DNA of 64,000 nucleotides from Adenophora triphylla var. japonica (Eukaryota; Streptophyta; Magnoliopsida; Asterales; Campanulaceae). The position numbers and the translations under genes are program-made. The notes beneath the pieces are model-generated. The model saw only the letters and a program-made list of their open reading frames with translations, was not told where the DNA came from and made no database searches. Numbering within the stretch: the first letter of the stretch is position 1; every line of letters starts with the position of its first letter. The stretch is taken from NCBI GenBank assembly GCA_022495995.1, contig JAFEMH010003634.1:186001-250000 (forward strand), read 5' to 3'. This document shows positions 42,320 through 52,690 of the stretch, one piece after another.

Positions 42320-43747
42320 TTACAGGTTTGTCCGATAGCGGTAAGACGAAGCAGGGGTTGATGTTGTCTTCTGAAGGCTCAGGGTCTTTTCGAACTTGGT
42401 TCCGACATTGACCATGGCACGGAGATCTGGATAGAAGTGATGGCTGATCAAGGTCCTCAGAGAAGGTTTGAGGCAGGAATGGAAGATGTCCATTTGCTCT
42501 TCCTTGGAAAGCGGATCCATTATCTCGCTTAGCTTCCAGTTCCATCTTTTGTAGAACTCACCCACAGGCTCATCGTCCTTTTGTTCGGTGGCTTGCAGAT
42601 CGTGGTGGTTTGTCTCCCACTCAAGGTTGGCGCGGTACTTCTCCAGGAAGATCTCGCTGATCTGGTCCCACGTGGAGCGGTTTTCTACCTTTACGTTGAG
42701 GAACCACCTTAGCGCTGTGGACTTGAGAGAATGCTGGAAGTGATCCGCCATTTGTTTAGGGGTTGCCCCTTTGACTCTCATTCCCAAGACATATGTGTCG
42801 ATGTGGGTTTTTGGGCATTCTGCCCCGTCGAACTTTTCCATTTCCCGCATCCTGAATTTCGGAGGAAGCGGGACCACCTTGTTTGGATCAGTGGGCATGA
42901 GGGAGTCCTTCCGAGAACTGGCTAGTTTGCCTTGCATGTCCTTCATTTGCTCGATCAGCCAAGCCATGTGGGGATCGGCAGGTTGAGGCGGGTTGCCGTT
43001 TTCGGGGATGGAAACCGAAGATGGAGGTGGATTGGCTGATGGGATCGCCATTCGGGAGTCTTGGGGAGGTAGTTGAGTGTATACCAACCCATACCCTGGG
43101 TTGTTGAAATTGAGGGCGTGATTGCCCGAGCCGCTAAGGGTTGTGTTTGGGAATTGGGAAAATGTTTCATTAGCCCCAAGTGGCAGACTAGCGGGTGGTA
43201 GGTTTGAGATGTCGGGATATCCGCTTGGGATGCCTGTCCCGGATAAACCTTGGGGTTTTTTATTATGGTTTCGAGGCTCGTATAGAGGCAGAGGATTGAA
43301 TCCCGGGGGATACCGAGATGCACTAGGGTCTGGTGGAGCAGGCCCGTATGTGTGCTGTTGATACTGAGCTTGGGGCGCAGAGCCGGAAAATTGGCTTGTC
43401 TTTGTGGCGGAGCACATCGGAGCGTTTGACTCGATGCCCGAGTGGAGCTTTGAGCGAGAGCTGCTTTGCGTTGCTGGGATCTCGTAGCTTGGCGGAGGTG
43501 GGACCTGCTGATAGCTTTGATGACCTGGGGGAGCTGGTATTTCTTCGTCTTCTATGAGAACGAAGGTCCCATCAGGTTGGGGAACAACAACGGTTCCTCG
43601 AAGGCGCAGGGTGTCTACGATCCAGGCTTGCTGCTCCTCTTGGCGCTTCTTGAGGGTTTCGAAGGCTCGCAGCATCTCCTCCATTGTCTGAAGGTTCCTT
43701 AGTGGCGGGGTTCCGTTTCCCTTACTGTTATCTGTTGATCCCGTCAT
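42320..43747 (-). CDS. gypsy-1 gag
   Basis: ATG at 43747 (MTGSTDNSKGNGTPP) was chosen because gypsy-2 gag starts at the same place relative to the EEMLRAFETLKKRQEEQ / EEAIRACEVHKRQKEDQ coiled segment; the frame itself is open back to 43921. The product is about 475 residues: N-terminal coil, a long Pro/Gln-rich middle, then the retrotransposon gag domain with KFDGAECPKTHIDTYVLGM, ALRWFLNVKVENRSTWDQI, FLEKYRANLEWE and FYKRWNWKLSEI. It forms the capsid. Intact, although the element lacks RT. Confidence 0.85.
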   Translation of the reverse strand: MTGSTDNSKGNGTPPLRNLQTMEEMLRAFETLKKRQEEQQAWIVDTLRLRGTVVVPQPDGTFVLIEDEEIPAPPGHQSYQQVPPPPSYEIPATQSSSRSKLHSGIESNAPMCSATKTSQFSGSAPQAQYQQHTYGPAPPDPSASRYPPGFNPLPLYEPRNHNKKPQGLSGTGIPSGYPDISNLPPASLPLGANETFSQFPNTTLSGSGNHALNFNNPGYGLVYTQLPPQDSRMAIPSANPPPSSVSIPENGNPPQPADPHMAWLIEQMKDMQGKLASSRKDSLMPTDPNKVVPLPPKFRMREMEKFDGAECPKTHIDTYVLGMRVKGATPKQMADHFQHSLKSTALRWFLNVKVENRSTWDQISEIFLEKYRANLEWETNHHDLQATEQKDDEPVGEFYKRWNWKLSEIMDPLSKEEQMDIFHSCLKPSLRTLISHHFYPDLRAMVNVGTKFEKTLSLQKTTSTPASSYRYRTNL

Positions 43748-43921
43748 GGGGGAGTAGCGGACGGTGCGGACCGCTGAACTGGAAGGGCTGTCGGACCTTG
43801 TGACCTCGATACTGAAAAGGCGGCTCCCGGGTATTCTCAACCACTCTCGGTTCGCTGGAGGGGGTGACAAGTAAGGTTTAGACACGGGAAGGCCTTTCGG
43901 GATAAAAGGGGGAAAGCTCAC

Positions 43922-44905
43922 GTGACATGCGGTTTCCGCTTCTTTCTTTTTTTTTTTAATTTACTTAAAACAGTGTTTTCTCAGAATCCTAGGTAGGCTG
44001 GAAAAGATCGCTCTTCTTTTTCGCAACTATGCTAGATCCTGGATCAGTGGAGACCATCTAAGCCCCTCATTTTGCACCTGTATTTCGACATCCCGGGGTG
44101 GATAGCCCTGGGCGAGGGTCCTATAGGGCAAGCGGTTTCCACCGGCCTAAAAGAAAAATCGAACCTAAGGACCGAGCCTGTCATGTTCGTTTTAATGCGT
44201 TAGCCATGTGAATAGTGAGCCGAGCCGACACCTAAGTCAAGATCGGGTCAAGAGTTCGGCATGACCTCTCTTTACCTTGCTTGCGCAAGGGATCTGCGAC
44301 ATTAGGTGTTGGCTGGGTCATATTGTCATGGCTGACGTATTAAAGGCTTGATGACATGGTGTCATGTGGGCATGGATGTATATCCGGGACGGAACATCGT
44401 CTGGGCGTAGCTTCGGAAAATCAAGATCGGGTCAAGATTTTAGCATGACCTTTCATCGCTTTGCTTGCGCAAGGGATCTTGAGTTCCGAGCTTTGACTCA
44501 GAAAATGGCCGGCATGGGATATGTATCCAGACTGTATGACACGGACTGGGTAAAAACCAACTGAGTCTGGACAGAGTGTGACTCAAGACTCAAACGTGCA
44601 TGGTTGACACTTGGCTAGGATGGGATGTTTGGAATGATCCCGTGCGGTCCGAGAGGCGTAGGAAGGCCAAACAAACTACAATTGAGACCACCCCGGGTTG
44701 AGGGTTGTAGTGTGCAGTGTATCCGAGGCAGCAGTGCGCGTAGCGTGCGGTGTACCGAGGCAGCAGTGCGAGTAGCGTGCGGTGTACCGAGGCAGCAGTG
44801 CGAGTAGTGTGCGGTCTCTAAAATTCTTTTTTCTGAGTAAAACAGAAGTTTTTTGAAGAATTTTAAATGTATGTACACAGATATATATCGATGCATTTTT
44901 TTGTA
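43922..44905 (-). other. gypsy-1 untranslated leader (left part)
   Basis: The reverse complement matches the leaders of gypsy-2 and gypsy-3: a conserved block around GAAATACA...GGACCCTCGCCC (44075-44130), a hairpin block (44275-44290 and 44459-44474), and an expansion of three 32-bp repeats at about 44714-44815 (GTGTACCGAGGCAGCAGTGC) that is single in gypsy-2 (about 50120-50160). No protein is expected. The MULE-like element copy 2 begins at 44906. Confidence 0.75.
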
Positions 44906-45611
44906 GGACTTTTTGCCAAAAACTCACTCAAAAACATGCTATTTACAAAAAAAACATGTAAGTTGTGATTTTACAAAAAACTATTTAGCTAAATATGAAT
45001 ATTACAAAAAACTATTTTGCACACAAAACACACACCCATCTCTCTTTACCCTCTCTATATTTACCCAACCCAACTCCGGTGACAAGCTTCCCTCCGGCGA
45101 CCACCTTCCCCACCTCCGGCGACCACCTCCGGCGAGTCCATTGATTCCGGCCAAGCTATAAAAAATTCAGGCCGAATTTCACCAATTAATTAAACAAATC
45201 ATCGTCTTTAATCTTCAAGCGTGAATGGGGTTCAGACCGGAAAGGTCAGGCTCAGAAGTGGTGAGCCATCTTATTTAACTCATCTGTTATCTAGATTCAT
45301 GAAAAACAAAAAAAAAGACTTCAAATTGTTTTTTTGTAGAGTCGAGTCGTCACCAATGTTGAGTTGGTTTTAATTTTATCATTATCGATTAGTATGGAAG
45401 GAATTTTTTAAATAACTATCCTTAAATTTGTTGTATCAATTTTTTTGCCATTACTTTGAGCAATAATTCTAGATTGATTTAATTATTCTAATGTAAATCT
45501 AAAACTTGTAATTGATACAACATCAACAATACTATCAATAACATGTTCTACATTTTCATTTGGATGATTAAATCAACATTAAATAATTGCTCAAAATTAA
45601 TTCTTAGTAAT

Positions 45612-45957
45612 AACAAGCCGAGCTCGAGCTTCGACTTATTTTTTGAAAAAAATCTGAAATCAAACGAGCTTTATCGAGCCCTAATTCGAGTTGTAATCGA
45701 ACTCGAGCCTAAACGAGCTTATATATATATACTAAAATTCATTCGAGCTTTTAACGAGCCGAGCCCGAGTAGAGCTCAAACGAGTCGATCTCGAACAGAG
45801 CTCGTCGAACATACGAGCCGAACACGAGCCGAGCTCGAAAAAATGGCGAGCTTAAAAATCGGTTCGAGCTCGAGCTCGAGCTCAACTCGAGCCCACTTGA
45901 ACTCGAGCTTTTTTCGAGCCAAGCTCGAGCAGGCTCGTTTCGTGTAATAGCCCTACA
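45612..45957. repeat. GAGCTCGAGC-rich segment, possible hAT remnant
   Basis: Dense GAGCTCGAGC, CGAGCC and ACGAGCTT words, ending GTGTAATAGCCCTAC. This composition and end are common in plant hAT MITEs, but I cannot find a matching left end or an 8-bp duplication. Short open frames here are repeat translations. Confidence 0.55.
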
Positions 45958-45964
45958 CACTACC

Positions 45965-46235
45965 ATGGACCAACTTTTTTGACACGGGAATTAAAGAAAA
46001 TTAGGAGAGAGAAATAGGTGGGGGAGGTGTTTGTGAGTATGGAAAATTAAATAGGAGAGAGAATGAGTGAGAGAAATAGTTAGGAGAGAGAATGTTGTGA
46101 GTGTAAAAGTAAAGTAGGAGAGAGAATGAGTGAGTGGGTGGAATAGTAAAGATTCTTTGCCATTTTGGGCAGTTCACACTAACTTGGGACGGACCAAAAA
46201 GGAAATAAGTCCACACTGGTGTGGGACGGAGGGAG
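45965..46235. mobile_element. Stowaway MITE remnant, left end lost
   Basis: The right end GTGTGGGACGGAGGGAG is followed by TA (46236-46237). The interior has the AGGAGAGAGAATGAGTG words of the other copies. The left CTCCCTCC end is absent and the sequence runs into the GAGCTCGAGC segment. Confidence 0.7.
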
Positions 46236-46269
46236 TATGCCATAAAAACATTCTGTCCCGATTTAAGGT

Positions 46270-47275
46270 TTTTAGTTGTTTATCAGTTGTTTATCAATTG
46301 TTTGTCATGTTTATCAGTTATTTATCATGTTTATCAGTTGTTTATCAGTTGTTTATCATGTTTATCAGTTGTTTATCGGTTGTTTATCAGTTGTTTATCA
46401 TGTTTATCATTTGTTTATCAGTTGTTTATCAGTTGTTTATCATGTTTATCTTTTGTTTATCAGTTGTTTATCATGTTTATCAGTTGTTTATTGGTTGCTT
46501 ATCAGTTGTTTATCATGTTTATCATGTTTATCAGTTGTTTATCAGTTGTTTATCCGTGTTTATCAGTTGTTTATCATGTTTATCAGTTGTTTATCAGTTG
46601 TTTATCAGTTGTTTATCATGTTTATCAGTTGTTTATCGGTTGTTTATCGGTTGTTTATCAGTTGTTTATCATGTTTATCATTTGTTTATCAGTTGTTTAT
46701 CAGTTATTTATCAGTTGTTTATCATGTTTATCAGTTGTTTATCAGTTGTTTATCAGTTGTTTATCAGTTGTTTATCATGTTTATCAGTTGTTTATCAATT
46801 GTTTATCATTTGTTTATTAGTGTTTATCAGTTGTTTATCAGTTGTTTATCATGTTTATCAGTTGTTTATCAGTTGTTTATCCGTGTTTATCAGTTGTTTA
46901 TCATGTTTATCAGTTGTTTATCGGTTGTTTATCAGTTGTTTATCATGTTTATCATGTTTATCAGTTGTTTATCAGTTGTTTATCAGTTGTTTATCAGTTG
47001 TTTATCATGTTTATCAGTTGTTTATCAGTTGTTTATCATGTTTATCTTTTGTTTATCAGTTGTTTATCATGTTTATCATTTGTTTATCAGTTGTTTATCA
47101 TGTTTATCAGTTGTTTATCAGTTGTTTATCATGTTTATCATTTGTTTATCAGTTGTTTATCATGTTTATCAGTTGTTTATCAGTTGTTTATCAGTTGTTT
47201 ATCATGTTTATCAGTTGTTTATCGGTTGTTTATCAGTTGTTTATCATGTTTATCAGTTGTTTATCAGTTATTTTT
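46270..47275. repeat. GTTTATCAGTT / GTTTATCAT array (expanded)
   Basis: About 1 kb, roughly 100 units of GTTTATCAGTT and GTTTATCAT in irregular order, with higher-order stretches repeated (for example the block at 46380-46560 resembles 46840-46990). All three plus-strand frames are open, which is a property of the repeat, not of a gene. Confidence 0.95.
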
Positions 47276-47568
47276 GTGCTAAGTGTTTGGTTCAAACAAC
47301 TGATGAATGGATTTATCAGTTGTTTAATGAGTTTTTGTGCTTGGTATTTGGTTAAACAACCGATAAATGTCATTTATCAGTTATTTTTTAAAAATTTTTG
47401 TGCTAAGTGCTAAGTGAAATAATAATAATAAATTTTTTTGTTCCCAAAATTAAAGAAAGTAGTTTTTTGTAATAAAGAAAGTAGTTTTTTGTAATTTCCA
47501 ACTTATGTGTTTTTTTTTGTAATTTCCACCTTTCAAAAGTAGTTTTTTGTAAATGCCCCTTTTTTGTA

Positions 47569-47707
47569 TTTTTATTTTTTTCGTAAATAAAAAGTAAAGC
47601 ACATGTACACACGCACAATAGTTAAAGAAATGTGTAAAATGAAAGTTTGACCCTCATCATCGTTTTAAAAATCTTTTGCTTTGTTTAAAATTTTTTAAAA
47701 CAAAATG
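47569..47707 (-). other. gypsy-1 leader (right part)
   Basis: AT-rich leader between the MULE-like element and the gypsy-1 PBS; no coding signal. Confidence 0.6.
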
Positions 47708-47725
47708 TCCCCAGCGGAGTCGCCA
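47708..47725 (-). other. gypsy-1 primer binding site
   Basis: TGGCGACTCCGCTGGGGA on the minus strand, two bases inside the 5' LTR. It is the same 18-mer as in gypsy-2 and gypsy-3 and is complementary to a tRNA ending GGAGTCGCCA, reported as tRNA-Arg for Ogre/Tat elements. Confidence 0.9.
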
Positions 47726-47727
47726 AC

Positions 47728-47985
47728 TGAAATTACCCGGATCCGAGAGGCAGCGCAATCGCGCCCCGACATCTGGCATTTTCGCTTTCGTGTGTTGGAG
47801 TAGGTGCCTCGCTGTGTTTTTGCTTGTAGAGTCGCCACGCCGTTTTGATTAAGCCCAAAACATTGAGAAAAAACATCAGTTTAAAAATAAACTGTTTTTG
47901 TGTGATGAGATTTTTGAGTTCGGAGGTCAGGTTACTCCTCGGAAAGAGAATATTAGAATATTAGAGCTCACCCGAGTCGCCTCTT
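47728..47985 (-). repeat. gypsy-1 5' LTR, interrupted by gypsy-2
   Basis: The U5-side 258 bp match 29924-30180 with about 10 differences by eye. The match stops at GAGTCGCCTC, where the gypsy-2 LTR begins two bases later. The rest of this LTR must lie beyond gypsy-2, outside the window. Confidence 0.9.
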
Positions 47986-49823
47986 TGTAAGTACCCAAAT
48001 CCGGATCGTCAAAATCCGTCAGAAAATTAACCGAAATCCGTTAACTGGCCCGCTCCAGGTTAACCGGAACTCGTTAAACTCCCCGTTGTCAAGCCATCGA
48101 GACGTCCCGGGACTGCCCCGTGCATCCCGACGTCGAAGCGTACTTAACACGTGTCATCACACGTAAAAGCACGGCTTTCCCTGAAAAACGCACTTTCCGG
48201 CACTTTCCGGGGGCGTTTCGAACATTTTCCGGACTGTTATTTAAAAAACGGACAAAACCGGGACCCGGGAACAAAATCCCACATGGGCTGGTGACTCACA
48301 GGGCACGTGGCAAGCATGCCACCTCCCTCTAGTCACTCTTCAATCACAAATCAAGCTGAAAAGACCAAAATACCCCTGGATTTCAGTCAAAGTCCGGCCG
48401 GACTCCCTGTGCAAATTTCCTGAAATTGCCAGCAAGTCCCTCAGAATTCCAAAATACCCCAAAACCCTGGAAATTCAGTCCAAGTCCGTCCGGACTCCTA
48501 CTGCAATTTTCACCTATAAATAGAAGTTGCTGTCAAAGGCAAAAAGAGGAACAAAATTTACCCAAAATCACTCTCACCCACGGCCCTAAGCAGTTTTCAC
48601 CCCTTCCGAGCTCCCGTTTTGTCTCGATTCGCGTGAAACTTCCGTATTTCGATCAAATACGCCCCCCGCCACTTCGAAACAACCTTTCGAACTACTTTTC
48701 GTGTCCCGTACACACCTTCCGAGCCAAAAGAGTCGACCCTAGCCATAGGTATAACTCCCTCTCTCTAAATCTCTCGTTTCGTCTCGGTTTACGCGCCAGT
48801 CGCTATAACCATTTCGAACAACGTTACTGAAATGTAGACGCCTCCGTCTAACGGGGTCCGATACGTTTTAGCCCCTCGATCCTCTTCTCTTCCCGTAAGA
48901 GAAGTAATCACGGGTTAAAACGGCGTTCCGACCCCGTTCCGTTTACTTTTTCTGTCATTTACCATTCCGGATCGATCGATCCGTCGATCGTCATTTATTT
49001 TCTGTCATTTAACAATTCCGAGCCGTTTGGCCTCGTTGATCGTCATTTACAATTCCGAGCCATTTGGCCTCGTTGATCGTCATTTACAAATCCGAGCCGA
49101 TTGGCCTCGTTGATCGTCATTTACGATTCCGGATCGTTTGATTTCGTTTACACTGCTTTAAATACTGTCATTTACAAGTCCGACCCATTTGGATCGTGAT
49201 AGTATTTAATTTTCAAAGTCCGAGTCGCAACCCGATTCGTTGATCGCATATCATTTAAAACGCATTTTTCCCGTAAAAATCGTTAACAATGACTCGCCCG
49301 GTTCAAAATCGACGTTTGCCACGCAAACGATCATTTCAAACTCAAAACCGACGTTTGCCACGCAAACGCTCGTCTTTTCGAATAAAGTCACCTAATCAAC
49401 GTTTGACATTCAAACCAAGATTAAGCTTGTCATTCAAGCCCCCATTTCAAAACACACACACACACACACACGTTTTCGAGAAAGGTAGAAAGACTCGTCA
49501 TGCGAGGCGTTTCGGGTGATCTCAATATACTCTTCCCGAAACGTAACGTGACCTCCGAACCTAACAATCTCTGGTACTAAAAAGCTTTTAACTCGTTTTT
49601 GCTACCAATAAAAATGATTCCCGTTTTCAAATCTTTTTCCTAAGTTTTTGCTACCAATAAAAACGACACCATTTTCAAAAGCCATTTCTCAACGTTTTGG
49701 GCTCAAAATACAAAAACACTCCTCATTTTTTCCTTCCCGTGAAGCGAGGTCTCATACACCAACATCCCTCCGCGAAAGACAACCGCACTTTCCGCGTCCG
49801 CGCGAAAAGACCGGGTAATTTCA
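47986..49823 (+). repeat. gypsy-2 5' LTR
   Basis: 1,838 bp, TGTAAGTACCCAAATCC to GGGTAATTTCA. A TATA box is at 48514-48523, preceded by AGTCCGGCCGGACT (48391-48404) and AGTCCGTCCGGACT (48483-48496). In the R/U5 part, 37-bp units containing TTGATCGTCATTTAC and CCGAGCC repeat at about 48975-49140. A hairpin CGTTTGCCACGCAAACG occurs twice (about 49312 and 49351). A (CA)n tract is at 49453-49470. Confidence 0.9.
48391..48523 (+). promoter_or_regulatory. gypsy-2 LTR promoter: two palindromes and TATA box
   Basis: AGTCCGGCCGGACT (48391-48404) and AGTCCGTCCGGACT (48483-48496) are 92 bp apart; CTATAAATAG starts 17 bp after the second. The arms differ from gypsy-1 at the outer bases, but the inner TCCG-NN-CGGA is shared. 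Confidence 0.8.
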
Positions 49824-49825
49824 GT

Positions 49826-49843
49826 TGGCGACTCCGCTGGGGA
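49826..49843 (+). other. gypsy-2 primer binding site
   Basis: TGGCGACTCCGCTGGGGA, two bases after the LTR end. Confidence 0.95.
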
Positions 49844-51104
49844 AATGATACTTTTTCAAAACTGCCGATGTTTTCGAAAAAGCCTTCTGTGGGTCAAACT
49901 TTCGTTTACCCTTCCTCGTTTTCGTGTGTGTGTTCCTTTAAACCTCGAACGGTTCTCTCTTTCAAAAGGCATTACATTGTCAACTTTTCAAAATCATACC
50001 GTGTTTGTGCATCCCCATTCATGCTTGATTTTCATTGCTGTCTTTTGAACTGTGCATCATAATGCTTTAAGACACATTCTGAAAAATCTCTGTTTTACTC
50101 AGAAAAGGAATTTTAGTGACCGCACACTACCCGCACTTGCTGCCTCGGTACACTGCACACTACAACCCGTAACCCGGGATGGCCTTATCAGTTGCACCCC
50201 GATTGGCCTGCCAGATGCCTTTCGGGGGCGCACGGGGTCGTCCCAAACATCCCATCCTAGCCCGTGTAAGCCATGCACTCTTTGTGTCACACTTTGTCCA
50301 AGACCCCGGTTGGTTTTTGGCTTAGCTCGTGTCATAAAGCCTAAGTGTATGTTTTTTACGCCGGGCCCCGCCCCGAGTCAAGCTCGAGAGATTGAGACCG
50401 AAGGTCGTTCCCGACCCCAAAGTCTTGAGCTCTTCAGCCTTGACTTTGACGCGGAGCTCTGCCGAAAAATATACCCGAAGGTTCAATGTGACGCCGTGTC
50501 ACCAAACCTCGTCGTATGTACCGTGCCAGCCACAACTTGGCCAACGCTAAAAGCTAAGGTCTCTCGTACAAGCGAGGAGAGGTCATGCCAAAATTTTGGC
50601 ACGATCCCTACCTTAACTTAAGGACGTTGACCTCGACTGTGGCCCGTACGCCGCACACGTCGAAAGTTTGCGTGATCAGCTAGCCTTAAGTTTACTTTTT
50701 CCTTTGTCGGTGGAACTCGCTTGCCTTATCGGACCTCGCTCGGGATAGTCCGTCCTGAGAAAGATGATCTACAATGGAAACGAGGGGCTTATAAGTGTAG
50801 TGACGAGATCCACTGATTAGAGCTCTAGGATTAGTTGCGAAAAAGAAGACTCGCTCTTTTCCAACCGATTAGGACTCTGAGAAAATGCGCTTTAAGTAAA
50901 CATTAATCGGTAACTGCACATTGCACAAGCCCGAAACCTTGAGCCAAATACCCTTTTCCGAAGCCTAAACCCTTCCTTTCGTTCCCTGCAGCGAGCAGAA
51001 AGTGGTTCAGATTTCCGGGTCAGCGCCTTGCCAGGATCACCGTTACGGCGGCGGCGTCGAGCAGTTCTTCGGTTCCCTCAGTTCCCTCAGCCAGAATTTC
51101 CGAC
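49844..51104 (+). other. gypsy-2 untranslated leader
   Basis: No trusted coding region. It contains GACCGCACACTACCCGCACT (about 50118), a hairpin-like CTCTCGTACAAGCGAG (50561-50576) followed by GAGAGGTCATGCC, also seen in gypsy-1, and the GGACCTCGCTCGGGATAG block near 50730. Confidence 0.75.
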
Positions 51105-51668
51105 ATGTCTAACTCACCGAGAAATCGTGACGGGGACGGACCCCCGCCACCGGTAATAGATATGACTTTGGAAGAAGCCATCCGGGCTTGTGAGGTTCAC
51201 AAGAGGCAGAAAGAGGATCAGCAGAATTTCGTGGTACAGCTTCTGAATGAGCGAGGTATAGCAACTATCCCCCAGTCAGATGGTACTTTTGTCCTGGTCG
51301 AGGATGACGATTCCCCGAAACCAGTTCACCAAACCTTCAATCAGGTTCCTCCCCCGCCAACATATGGGATGCCAACGAATCAAGGAAGCAGCCGACCTAG
51401 GCTCCATGTTGCCACCTCTCAGGGCAACCCTGTCATTTTTGGCCAGCCCAGTGCTACTCCCATCACTCAATACCACCAGCGCACCGCTGGACCATCTCAG
51501 GCAGATGCCAATATTCCTCAATACCCTCCTGGGTTCATCCCTTTGCCTATACACGAATCCCTAAACACCGGGGACAAACCTCGATACAGTTCAGAAAAGG
51601 CCCCCGTATATTCTCATGTACCAAGCCTTCCACCTCCAATCACTATCGCTCACATGGTAGCACCCGGC
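51105..51668 (+). CDS. gypsy-2 gag, N-terminal part, interrupted by gypsy-3
   Basis: ATG 51105 (MSNSPRNRDGDGPPPPVIDM) opens a frame with the coiled segment EEAIRACEVHKRQKEDQQNF, the motif PQSDGTFVLVEDD and a Pro/Gln-rich middle (QVPPPPTYGMP, YPPGFIPLPIHE), all collinear with gypsy-1 gag. The 188-codon coding part is uninterrupted. At AHMVAPG the frame runs into the gypsy-3 LTR (51669), so later codons are artefacts and the capsid domain is displaced beyond the window. Confidence 0.9.
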
Positions 51669-51907
51669 TGTAAGTACCCAAATCTGGCTCATGCCTTCCG
51701 GTTAAATTTCCCGGCAATTTCGGTAAGTTTCCCGGTAATTCCCCGGACCTTCCTAGTGTTCCGGAAATATTCCGGAACAGTTCCAAATTAATTAAAGGCT
51801 GAAGAGGAGCCTTCCTAATTAAGAAACACGTTTTTCTTAATTAGGAAGAAGTTTCTAGAATTTGCCACCTTGCATGGTTCTAGAAATGCTGAGTCACAAT
51901 GGATAAT

Positions 51908-51981
51908 GCCGCACGGCTGCATTAGCTTGAGGTCCCTAGCCGCACGGCCTCATTGGCGATTTCCAGACTGCCTATAAATAG
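51908..51981 (+). promoter_or_regulatory. gypsy-3 LTR promoter: GCCGCACGGC pair and TATA box
   Basis: GCCGCACGGC at 51908-51917 and 51939-51948, 31 bp apart, with CTATAAATAG at 51972-51981. Each site is followed by a YNCATTRGC-like word. The same pair, in the same orientation on the plus strand, is at 63417-63458. Confidence 0.8.
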
Positions 51982-52309
51982 AGCCCTCCTCTACCCATTT
52001 TCACAACAACAACAATCATCCACAAGAGGCATCAATTACTCATATTACGAAGAAATACTCCCAAGAAGCTGCTGGAGGTCCAAGAAGGTGAAGAAGAAGG
52101 CCAAGAAGCTACCTCCCTCCTCCTTGAAGATCCAAGATCAACCTCTCCTCCTAGCTCCATCCAAAGAAGAAATAAGCCATTGGTAACCTCGCATGCCCTA
52201 ACCTCGCATCCTAATTGCTTTATAAATTGCTCATTGCATTGCCTTTATATTGCTTGGGACTTGGTAGATTAAAGATCACATCTTTATATTCCCCCTTCCC
52301 CTTTTGCAT

Positions 52310-52690
52310 GCATTAGACATCATTTGTCATAAAAAATGTAGTCTTTCCCTATAAAGGTGCATCCTTTGCACCTAAAACCCCCATTTTCCAATAAAAATGT
52401 CATCTTTATGCATCCTTTGCATATAAAAATCAAATCTTTTCAATCAAAATGCATCCTTTGCATTCAAAATCCCTTTTCCAAGCATCATTTGCTTTAAAGA
52501 TCATGTCTTTACCATAAACTAGCATCATATGCTTTTCAAAATGCAATCTTTATGCATCATTTGCATAATGAATGCCAATTTCTTCATAAAAATGCATCAT
52601 TTGCATAAAAATCATATCTTTATGCATCATTTGCAATAAAGATCATTTCTTTGAATCAAATGCATCATTTGCAACCCAAAAATGTCATCT
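52310..52690. repeat. GCATCATTTGC repeats in the gypsy-3 LTR
   Basis: Irregularly spaced near-palindromic words (ATGCATCATTTGCAT, TGCATCCTTTGCA, AGCATCATATGCT), about twelve, joined by AAAATCATATCTTT-like linkers. Some variants change both arms together (GGTGCATCCTTTGCACC). Confidence 0.8.

Larger units (their letters stand above)
44906..47559. mobile_element. MULE-like element inserted in the gypsy-1 leader (MULE copy 2)
   Basis: Ends GGACTTTTTGCCAAAAACTC and, from the right, GGGGCATTTACAAAAAACTA. An exact 9-bp target duplication TTTTTTGTA lies at 44897-44905 and 47560-47568. It shares 0.25 kb at the left, the GTTTATC array and the right end with the Pack-MULE at 13623, but has no PGDH and no MITE at 13721. 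It contains instead unique AT-rich sequence (45160-45600), a GAGCTCGAGC-rich segment, a Stowaway remnant and a 1-kb array. No transposase. Confidence 0.9.
29924..47985 (-). mobile_element. gypsy-1: Tat/Ogre-type Ty3/gypsy element with an antisense gene cassette
   Basis: Minus-strand element. The 3' LTR is at 29924-31247 and the 5' LTR, cut by gypsy-2, at 47728-47985. Order along the minus strand: PBS, leader (split by MULE copy 2), gag, protease, integrase, then a long 3' region with two genes on the plus strand and several tandem repeat families. RT and RNase H are missing. The tRNA-Arg-like PBS, large size, protease type and extra ORFs after integrase place it in the Tat/Ogre group (family knowledge). 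The left flank duplication is ATAAC (29919-29923); its partner is outside the window. By eye the 258 comparable LTR bases differ at about 10 positions. Confidence 0.9.
47986..51668 (+). mobile_element. gypsy-2: Tat/Ogre-type element, 5' part
   Basis: LTR, PBS, leader and the beginning of gag on the plus strand, then interrupted by gypsy-3 at 51669. It is inserted in the gypsy-1 5' LTR; the 5-bp flank is CTCTT (47981-47985). The remainder lies to the right of gypsy-3, outside the window. Confidence 0.9.

Noticed and set aside
41604..42361. Plus-strand open frames opposite the gypsy-1 protease region
   Set aside because: Shadows of the minus-strand frame that carries the zinc-binding-like and protease motifs.
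46130..47413. Open frames of 427, 359 and 199 codons (CLSVVYQLFI repeats)
   Set aside because: The GTTTATC repeat lacks stops in all three frames; three overlapping open frames with the same composition mark an artefact.
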